From the NCBI GenBank assembly GCA_036260395.1, contig DASZZY010000026.1, positions 1 through 8,015 on the forward strand: a stretch of DNA of 8,015 nt, in the 5' to 3' direction. Below the pieces are notes generated by a model. That model worked only from the letters and a program-made list of their open reading frames with translations, made no database searches and had not been told where the DNA came from. The position numbers and the translations under genes are program-made. This DNA is from DASZZY01 sp036260395 (GTDB lineage: Bacteria > Actinomycetota > UBA4738 > CALAEC01). Below, in pieces: positions 6,377 to 8,015 of the stretch. Every line of letters starts with the position of its first letter. Position 1 is the first letter of the stretch.

Positions 6377-6906
6377 CAGGCCTCCAGCGCCCTCTCGAGG
6401 ATGCGGAGGGCCCTCCTCACCCCAGCGAGCGTGCGGCCCTGCCGCCGGACGGCGTCCGCCACATCCTCGATGGCGGGGGCCGCCTCTTGCTCGATGATCG
6501 CCGCGCTCCCCGAGAGGTTTCCGACGTTGTACGCCTCGACGGACCGGTTGAACGCGTCGACCATCGCGTTGTAGCGGCGGAGGACCGCGCCGGTCGAGCG
6601 CAGGATGGCGATCACCCCGTCGCCCACCGCGGTGTCGGCATCGCGGAGCCGGTCGGCCTCCGCGGCGCGCTCGCGGAACCGGACCTCCACCGCGGCGACG
6701 TCCGCGCTCACCGCCTCGCTCCGCGCGGTGACGGCCGCGGCCCGGTCGCGAAGCTCGGCGGCGGTCGCCAGCCGGAACGACCCGAAGCCCGCCCCCGCCA
6801 GGCCCGTCACGGCCAGGACGACGCCGAGGACGACCGGCCACCGGCGCCACCCCCGGGGACCTCCGGTCCGCCGCTGGGGCGGCGGCCGTCCGCCGAGCGC
6901 GGGCAC
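6376..6906 (-). CDS. Single-pass membrane protein with extracytoplasmic helical domain
   Basis: A 176-residue protein of no recognised family. The N-terminus is rich in Pro, Gly and Arg (1-23, with RRW at the membrane boundary). One TM helix lies at about 24-45, followed by helices rich in Ala, Arg and Glu (48-90, 97-128 and 137-175). A segment RRYNAMVDAFNRSVEAYN at 110-127 is distantly like the YN-x-x-V-x-x-[YF]-N pattern of LemA-type proteins; this is a weak resemblance and not an assignment. The GTG start at 6906 has GGAG three bases upstream. It sits 16 bases after the DUF2269/CopD-like gene and overlaps the next gene by one base, so the three form one operon. The arginine-rich N-terminus suggests a cytoplasmic N-terminus and an outside C-terminal domain. 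Confidence 0.78.
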   Translation of the reverse strand: MPALGGRPPPQRRTGGPRGWRRWPVVLGVVLAVTGLAGAGFGSFRLATAAELRDRAAAVTARSEAVSADVAAVEVRFRERAAEADRLRDADTAVGDGVIAILRSTGAVLRRYNAMVDAFNRSVEAYNVGNLSGSAAIIEQEAAPAIEDVADAVRRQGRTLAGVRRALRILERALEA

Positions 6907-6922
6907 CGTCTCCGCCCGCCGC

Positions 6923-7438
6923 CTAGAGGTACCTGGCGATGGCCATGAGCAGCACCGCCACCGTCAGCAGCGCGATGTTGATCCGGCCGACGCTCTTCAG
7001 CCTGGTGTCCAGCCGCTGCAGCTCGGCGGCCTGGGCTGGGTTCGGCGGGCCGCCCGAGGCCTGGATCTCGCCTGCCAGCGCCCCCATCCGCTCGACGTTC
7101 GGACGGATGACGACCAGCCCGAGCACGAACGCGCCGATCGCCGATAGCGCCCCGATCGTGAACCCGATCCCGGGCCCCGACTTCAGCCACGCCTGGTCGA
7201 GGCCGCCGGAGACCTGCCAGTAGAGCAGGAGGCCGGCTACGACCGTGACGCCCGCGGCGGAGACGATCACGGCCGGCAGCTTCCGCTTCTGGGTCATGTG
7301 GCCCATGAACGGGCCGGCCTGGGGCCCGAGCGCCTTGGCCGTTGGCTCCACGAACAAGAAGAAGAACACCGAGGCGCCGACCCAGAACACCCCGGCCAGG
7401 ATGTGGAAGATCCGAAGCACGATCAGGTACGCGTCCAC
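6923..7438 (-). CDS. Four-TM integral membrane protein, DUF2269/CopD-like
   Basis: A 171-residue membrane protein with helices at about 4-30, 54-77, 91-112 and 150-169. The first helix carries IFHILAGVFWVGASVF, the His-x6-Trp-x-Gly pattern seen in DUF2269 and CopD-like membrane proteins; His12 could be a haem or metal ligand as suggested for related families. The cytoplasmic-side loop 31-53 contains EPTAKALG, GHMTQKRKL and His47, and a hydrophilic loop 113-149 separates the last two helices. No biochemical role is established for the family. The GTG at 7438 is chosen because GGGAGG lies six bases upstream and the promoter's expected transcription start is near 7466. The in-frame ATG at 7477 overlaps the -10 element, so it is excluded if that promoter is used. 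First gene of a three-gene operon. Confidence 0.82.
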   Translation of the reverse strand: MDAYLIVLRIFHILAGVFWVGASVFFFLFVEPTAKALGPQAGPFMGHMTQKRKLPAVIVSAAGVTVVAGLLLYWQVSGGLDQAWLKSGPGIGFTIGALSAIGAFVLGLVVIRPNVERMGALAGEIQASGGPPNPAQAAELQRLDTRLKSVGRINIALLTVAVLLMAIARYL

Positions 7439-7472
7439 CGTCTCCCTCCCATGGTCGCCCGGGGCCGAGCGA

Positions 7473-7502
7473 ACCATAGGGGGCCGCGGGTCCGGCGGTC
7501 AA
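7473..7502 (-). promoter_or_regulatory. Sigma-70-type promoter of the membrane-protein operon
   Basis: On the minus strand TTGACC (7502-7497, 5/6 match) is followed after an 18-base spacer by TATGGT (7478-7473, 4/6 match including the key T, A and final T). Transcription is expected near 7466, leaving a leader of roughly 28 bases with the GGGAGG ribosome binding site before GTG 7438. This is the best-matching promoter in the window and it sets the choice of start for the first gene. Confidence 0.6.
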
Positions 7503-7523
7503 TGACGTGATGTGGCCGCCCCG

Positions 7524-7543
7524 CGCCCGTATGCTGACGGGCG
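7524..7543. promoter_or_regulatory. Perfect 7-bp inverted repeat abutting a start codon
   Basis: CGCCCGT (7524-7530) and ACGGGCG (7537-7543) are perfect reverse complements around a 6-base centre, ATGCTG. The right arm ends immediately before the ATG at 7544. The centre overlaps the candidate -10 element of the same gene. The position suits either a repressor operator covering the promoter or an RNA hairpin occluding the start, depending on where transcription begins. Confidence 0.45.
7530..7535 (+). promoter_or_regulatory. Candidate -10 element for the lipoprotein gene at 7544
   Basis: TATGCT (4/6 match to TATAAT) ends eight bases before the ATG, so transcription would begin at or within one or two bases of the start codon, giving an essentially leaderless mRNA. 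No Shine-Dalgarno is visible. The only -35-like hexamer, GTGATG at 7507-7512 (17-base spacer), matches three of six positions. Confidence 0.35.
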
Positions 7544-8015
7544 ATGTCTGGGGAGCCGTCGCTGGCGCGGCGCGCCTCCGCCGCGCTGGCGGTGGGTGCG
7601 ATCCTGTTGTCGGGGTGCGTGGCCCCGGCCCAGACCCGTGAGGCGGTGCCGGGCCCTCCGTCCCCCTCCCCGTCCCCGGCGCCGGTCCCCGACCTGGAGG
7701 TCAAGCTGCAGCGCGTCCAGGGATTCGCCGCGGGGCGGACCGCCCGGCCGCGCCACCTCCGAGGCCCCGCCCGCGGCGTGCGCGGCACGATGGACCGGCT
7801 GTACACCGCGGCGTTCCTCGATCCCGCGGCCTGGGGGGCCGGGGAATACCCCGGGGTCCTCCGGGAGTTCGCTCCCGGGGCCCGGCGCCAGGCTGCCCGC
7901 GACCTGCGGCACCTCACGCTCGGCCGGGCGGCGTCTGCGGCGTCCGCCGTCACGCCGGGCCGAGCCCGTCTCCGCGTCGAGGTGCTCCTGGATCGGCGGC
8001 GGCGCCCGGTCGCGG
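7544..8015 (+). CDS. Predicted lipoprotein of unknown function (partial, C-terminus off right edge)
   Basis: An open frame with no stop through the window edge, 157 codons visible. It begins with a lipoprotein signal peptide: basic stretch SLARR, hydrophobic core AALAVGAI, and lipobox LLSGC with Cys25. A Pro/Ser linker (about 36-49) is typical of exported actinobacterial lipoproteins. A folded domain seems to start near 50 (LEVKLQRVQGF) and includes GTMDRLYTAAFLDPAAW and REFAPGARRQAARDL. I do not recognise the family. The ATG at 7544 is the only start that includes the full signal peptide; ATG 7531 is in another frame. The gene is divergent from the membrane-protein operon and shares a 105-base region with it that carries a promoter in each direction. 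Confidence 0.75.
   Translation, partial: MSGEPSLARRASAALAVGAILLSGCVAPAQTREAVPGPPSPSPSPAPVPDLEVKLQRVQGFAAGRTARPRHLRGPARGVRGTMDRLYTAAFLDPAAWGAGEYPGVLREFAPGARRQAARDLRHLTLGRAASAASAVTPGRARLRVEVLLDRRRRPVA

Noticed and set aside
6377..6850. Upstream extension of the 5936-6376 coding frame to a start at 6850
   Set aside because: The extension overlaps the whole neighbouring membrane-protein gene in another frame and has Arg/Gly-rich noise. The TGATG junction with GGAGG upstream gives a clear start at 6376.

Overview
The window is very GC-rich (around 75% by eye) with strong G/C bias at third codon positions, frequent GTG starts, leaderless-type promoters and a Hanks-type Ser/Thr kinase. This suggests an uncultured or deep-branching Actinomycetota; a high-GC Chloroflexota is a weaker alternative. 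No rRNA, tRNA, CRISPR array, transposase or phage gene is visible, so this looks like chromosomal backbone. Almost every base is coding. Long open frames antisense to the real genes are a by-product of the GC content.

Layout. (1) Bases 1-1709, minus strand: N-terminal 569 residues of a large AAA/STAND ATPase of the LuxR (MalT/LAL-like) type; its C-terminus lies beyond the left edge. It appears to be transcribed without a leader from a -10 element at 1716-1721. (2) Bases 1710-1843: divergent promoter region. (3) Bases 1844-2917, plus strand: a two-TM plus RCK (TrkA-N/TrkA-C) protein built like the MthK potassium channel, but with no recognisable K+ selectivity filter. (4) Bases 2914-4227, minus: an orphan NuoF-like flavin/4Fe-4S protein. 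It is convergent with the RCK gene, and the two stop codons share one CTAG palindrome. (5) Bases 4324-5867, minus: a membrane-anchored Ser/Thr kinase with a short extracytoplasmic tail, and a lipoprotein with a poly-acidic tail, joined by a 4-bp start/stop overlap. (6) Bases 5936-7438, minus: three membrane proteins, namely a four-TM DUF2269/CopD-like protein and two single-pass coiled-coil proteins that overlap by one base and may be related. A good sigma-70-type promoter (7473-7502) precedes them. (7) Bases 7544-8015, plus: the N-terminal part of an unrecognised lipoprotein, divergent from the operon, with a 7-bp inverted repeat directly against its start codon.

How they may work together. 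Most products are predicted at or in the membrane: channel-like RCK protein, kinase, lipoproteins, coiled-coil membrane proteins, DUF2269-like protein. The minus-strand genes from 7438 to 2914 are collinear with short gaps, so one or two transcripts are plausible, with the kinase possibly sensing through its lipoprotein partner. That grouping is inferred from gene order only. No known defence, biosynthetic or mobile system can be recognised. The most unusual items are the RCK protein without a filter, the partnerless NuoF-like protein and the unassigned coiled-coil pair.
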